Below, piece by piece: positions 61,317 to 64,000 of a stretch of DNA of 64,000 nucleotides (its first letter is position 1; each line of letters opens with the position of its first letter). The stretch is from Betaproteobacteria bacterium (GTDB taxonomy: Bacteria > Pseudomonadota > Gammaproteobacteria > Burkholderiales > Sulfuricellaceae), in NCBI GenBank assembly GCA_021373185.1, contig JAJFTF010000031.1, forward strand, positions 1-64,000, written 5' to 3'. The notes beneath the pieces were generated by a model that saw only the letters and a program-made list of their open reading frames with translations, had not been told where the DNA came from and did not search any database. The translations under genes were made by a program, and so were the position numbers.

Positions 61317-62497
61317 ATATTGTGAGCACCCCTTTTAGACTTGCCGAACAAGTCGTTTCCGCCATCAGCGCCGTCGTCGGGGCGGGGCCTGTGACTCTAC
61401 ACGAACCCAGCTTCTCCGGCAACGAGTGGTTATATCTTAAAGAGTGTCTTGATTCGACTTTCGTTTCTTCGGTGGGCAAGTTTGTCGATCGCTTTGAGGT
61501 CGAACTGGCCGCTTTTACAGGTGCCAAATATGCAGTTGCTGTCGTTAATGGCACCGCAGGGTTGCACATTGCGTTGAAGCTTGCGGGCGTGAAAGCCAAC
61601 GATGAAGTGTTGATGCCCGCGCTCACCTTTGTCGCCACGGCTAATGCGGTGACTTATTGTGGTGCCACGCCACATTTTGTCGATAGCGAGGAACGTACTT
61701 TGGGCGTGGATGCGTTAAAGCTGCGCGATTATCTCACCAGTCACACCGAGCAACGCGCCGGGCAGTGCATCAATCTGGACACCGGGCGGGCTATTCGGGC
61801 CTTGGTGCCTATGCACACCTTCGGTCACCCGTCTGACCTGGATGGATTGCTGGCCGTGGCACAAGATTTCAACCTTGCGCTGGTGGAAGATGCGGCGGAA
61901 TCCTTGGGGAGTTACTACCACGGCCAGCACGCCGGCACCTTCGGGCTAATGGGAACGCTCAGTTTTAATGGCAACAAAACCATTACCACCGGCGGCGGCG
62001 GGGCGATTCTGACCAATAACTCAGAACTTGCGCGCCATGCCAAGCACCTGACTACCACTGCTAAGCTGCCGCATGCGTGGGAATACCGGCACGACGAAAT
62101 TGGTTACAATTACCGCCTGCCAAACCTGAACGCGGCCTTGGGCTGCGCACAGTTGGAGCAATTGCCCATGATGCTTGTTGCAAAAAGGGCTTTGTTTGAG
62201 CGTTACCAAGCGGCCTTTGCGCCAGTGGCGGGCGTTAAATTGATGGCGGAGCCCGAGCAATGTCAAAGTAATTATTGGTTGCAGACACTGTTGCTGGACG
62301 CTGAACAAGCGAATCAGCGCGACTCTATATTAAAGGTCACCAATGACGCTGGTTTCATGACTCGCCCCGCCTGGATTCTGATGCACGAGTTAACGCCGTT
62401 CAAAGATTGTCCGCGCATGGATCTGGCTGGTGCACAATCGTTGTCGCAGCGTTTGATTAATATTCCGAGCAGTTCTAGTTTAATATGGCAAAATTAA
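61313..62497 (+). CDS. legC: LegC-type PLP aminotransferase
   Basis: Transfers an amino group to C4 of the LegB product. 394 residues of the DegT/DnrJ/EryC1 family; PLP lysine in GTLSFNGNKTITTGGGGAIL, EDAAESLGSYYHG and NYRLPNLNAALGCAQLEQ. The N-terminus (FRLAEQVVSAISAVVG) and the end (SSSLIWQN) are LegC-like. GTG start in a GTGA overlap with legB; overlaps the formyltransferase gene by 13 bp. Confidence 0.88.
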   Translation: MNIVSTPFRLAEQVVSAISAVVGAGPVTLHEPSFSGNEWLYLKECLDSTFVSSVGKFVDRFEVELAAFTGAKYAVAVVNGTAGLHIALKLAGVKANDEVLMPALTFVATANAVTYCGATPHFVDSEERTLGVDALKLRDYLTSHTEQRAGQCINLDTGRAIRALVPMHTFGHPSDLDGLLAVAQDFNLALVEDAAESLGSYYHGQHAGTFGLMGTLSFNGNKTITTGGGGAILTNNSELARHAKHLTTTAKLPHAWEYRHDEIGYNYRLPNLNAALGCAQLEQLPMMLVAKRALFERYQAAFAPVAGVKLMAEPEQCQSNYWLQTLLLDAEQANQRDSILKVTNDAGFMTRPAWILMHELTPFKDCPRMDLAGAQSLSQRLINIPSSSSLIWQN

Positions 62498-63378
62498 AAA
62501 TTGGTTATTTTGCAGATGGCCCTTGGTCTCATCAAGCGTTGGCTAACTTGCTTTCAGACGAAACATTGCAAGTTGCTTTTATTTGTGCACGTGACGATAC
62601 CCCAGACCTGATCCTAAAAGCCAAAGCTGCCGAAAGTGGTCTGGATTTCATTACGCATCCAAAAATCAACTCAGAAGAGTTTCTGGGCTGGATGAGCGGT
62701 TACGAGTGCGATCTGTTCGTATCAATGTCATTCAATCAAATTTTTCGCAATGAGCTTATAAATCTACCCCGACTAAAAGCTATTAATTGTCATGCGGGCA
62801 AGCTTCCATTTTACCGTGGGCGTAACATTCTTAACTGGGCGCTTATTAATGACGAAAAAGAGTTCGGGATAACGGTTCATTATGTTGATGAAGGCATAGA
62901 TACCGGAGATATAATTGTACAAAAATGTTACCCGATTACAGATAAAGATGATTACGCTACATTGTTGGAGTGTGCATATGAGGGATGCGCAACTAATCTT
63001 TATGACGCAATTAAAGCTATTCAAAAAAATGATGTAATGCCTATCGCACAAAAAACTATTCATCCGATGGGGCTTTATTGTTCTGCCAGAATAGAAGGTG
63101 ATGAGCGGCTTGAATGGAACCAACAATCGCGCGATATCTTTAATTTCGTGAGGGCTCTTTGTCGTCCAGGACCAGAAGCGAGAACATTTCTTTGTCACAA
63201 AGAAATTAAAATCAACAGAGTTCAATATTTGCCAGATGCACCTAATTACAAAGGCATTCCAGGCGCTGTTGTGGGTGTTGAATCCGAGGCGTTTTTCGTA
63301 AAAACCGCAGATAGTTATATTAGGGTCACAGAATGGGACGGATATGCAAGGCCTCGCATAGGAGATCGTCTCAAATGA
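62485..63378 (+). CDS. Sugar N-formyltransferase (ArnA/Fmt-like)
   Basis: 297 residues of the formyl-THF transferase family. N101, H103 and D139 (NCHAGKLPFYRGRNILNWALI and GIDTGDII) keep the exact spacing of the ArnA triad N102/H104/D140. A C-terminal Fmt-like domain follows from about 205 (QSRDIFNFVRALCRPGPEARTF). Too short and too different for a housekeeping Fmt. It occupies the slot where legionaminate clusters carry an N-acetyltransferase, so the C4 amino group made by LegC is the likely acceptor. Base composition is markedly AT-richer than legB/legC. 4-bp overlap with the synthase gene. Confidence 0.85.
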   Translation: MAKLKIGYFADGPWSHQALANLLSDETLQVAFICARDDTPDLILKAKAAESGLDFITHPKINSEEFLGWMSGYECDLFVSMSFNQIFRNELINLPRLKAINCHAGKLPFYRGRNILNWALINDEKEFGITVHYVDEGIDTGDIIVQKCYPITDKDDYATLLECAYEGCATNLYDAIKAIQKNDVMPIAQKTIHPMGLYCSARIEGDERLEWNQQSRDIFNFVRALCRPGPEARTFLCHKEIKINRVQYLPDAPNYKGIPGAVVGVESEAFFVKTADSYIRVTEWDGYARPRIGDRLK

Positions 63379-64000
63379 GAACACTCATCATTGCTGAAGC
63401 TGGCGTTAACCATAATGGCGACCTTGGGTTAGCTAAGCAGTTGATCGATGCGGCAGTTGAAGCGGGGGCGGATCTCGTCAAGTTCCAAACTTTTAGTGCC
63501 AATCGTCAGGTCACGCGCACCGCCCAAAAGGCGGACTACCAGATCCAGACCACAGATAGCAATGAATCCCAGCACGAAATGCTTCGCCGGCTGGAACTCA
63601 GCACTGAGATGCACAATGAGCTCATTGTGCACTGTGCAGCGCGCAACATTGGTTTTTTTTCCACCGGATTTGATATTGAGAGTGTTGATCTGCTGGTGAG
63701 CCTCGGTCAAGATCGTTTCAAGATTCCTTCCGGCGAGATCACCAACCTGCCGTACCTGCGCCATATCGGTCGACTTGGCAAAGCCGTCATACTTTCCACC
63801 GGCATGGCGACGCTGGGCGAGATTGAGGCGGCAATCGACGTGCTCGAGCAGGCCGGTACGCCGCGTGCCAACATTACAGTGCTGCATTGCACCACCGAAT
63901 ACCCTACACCCATGGCAGAAGTAAACCTGCGCGCCATGCAGAGCATTCATGCGGCCTTTGGCGTAGCGGTAGGTTATTCCGACCATACGCCCGGCATCGA
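63375..64000 (+). CDS. legI: N-acetylneuraminate/legionaminate synthase family protein (partial)
   Basis: Condenses a hexosamine with phosphoenolpyruvate to a nonulosonic acid. The first about 208 codons are present: LIIAEAGVNHNGDLGLAKQLIDAAVEAGADLVKFQTF, FFSTGFDIESVDLL, KIPSGEITNLPYLRHIG, STGMATLGEIEAAI, LHCTTEYPTP and VGYSDHTPG, all NeuB-type. ATGA overlap with the formyltransferase. I use legI from the legB-legC context; neuB or pseI cannot be ruled out by the fragment alone. Confidence 0.88.
   Translation, partial: MRTLIIAEAGVNHNGDLGLAKQLIDAAVEAGADLVKFQTFSANRQVTRTAQKADYQIQTTDSNESQHEMLRRLELSTEMHNELIVHCAARNIGFFSTGFDIESVDLLVSLGQDRFKIPSGEITNLPYLRHIGRLGKAVILSTGMATLGEIEAAIDVLEQAGTPRANITVLHCTTEYPTPMAEVNLRAMQSIHAAFGVAVGYSDHTPGI

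Overview
The window is typical betaproteobacterial chromosome. I infer an autotroph-like member of the Nitrosomonadales/Sulfuricella type from four things: the gene order pilMNOPQ-aroK-aroB-dgt-gltB, the system II cytochrome c maturation genes next to engB and hemB, the pilGHIJ-chpA cluster, and a DsrS-like gene. The taxonomic placement is inference from gene content and not a computed result. Most of the window is GC-rich. A few patches are visibly AT-richer and look acquired: 25.8-27.4 kb, the acyltransferase at 41.9-44.0 kb, and the sugar formyltransferase at 62.5-63.4 kb.

Layout. 1-11.6 kb, minus strand: type IV pilus assembly genes pilM-N-O-P-Q, then aroK, aroB, dgt and the first 1185 codons of gltB. 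11.8-16.1 kb: mrcA, hemB, engB and, converging on engB, a strong candidate small RNA with a sigma-E-type promoter. 16.2-21.7 kb: a c4 cytochrome, resB/ccsA (system II haem attachment) and two more dihaem cytochromes. 21.8-25.6 kb, minus: a MoxR-type ATPase, a VWA/metallopeptidase-like protein and a DsrS-like protein. 25.8-27.9 kb: a repeat-rich accessory patch with a cyclase-like orphan, a BrnT/BrnA toxin-antitoxin pair and a secreted cupin. 28-30.7 kb: an orphan FliD-like protein converging on a GGDEF diguanylate cyclase. 30.7-33.4 kb, minus: thiD-thiE-hemL. 33.6-41 kb: the Pil-Chp chemosensory cluster pilG-H-I-J-chpA, converging on uppP. 41.9-46.1 kb: an O-acyltransferase, then thiC with a TPP riboswitch. 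46.2-48.2 kb: a PCMT-like gene and tolC.

48.2-64 kb is a cell-surface polysaccharide region: waaA and waaC (minus), then a WaaE-like glycosyltransferase, a nucleotide-sugar epimerase, rfbB-A-C-D (dTDP-rhamnose), a remnant of a UDP-sugar dehydrogenase and manC. After these come a MarR-type EPS regulator, rfaH and, directly downstream of rfaH, a full-match ops element in front of a PglK-type ABC flippase. Then legB, legC, a sugar N-formyltransferase and the start of a legI/neuB synthase follow. The set suggests an RfaH-controlled operon that makes a nonulosonic acid of the legionaminic type, possibly N-formylated.

Five intergenic inverted-repeat cassettes, three of them built from about 10-bp units, lie between 14 and 35 kb, some inside operons. 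A second repeat family marks the accessory patch. I see no tRNA, rRNA, CRISPR array or intact insertion sequence.
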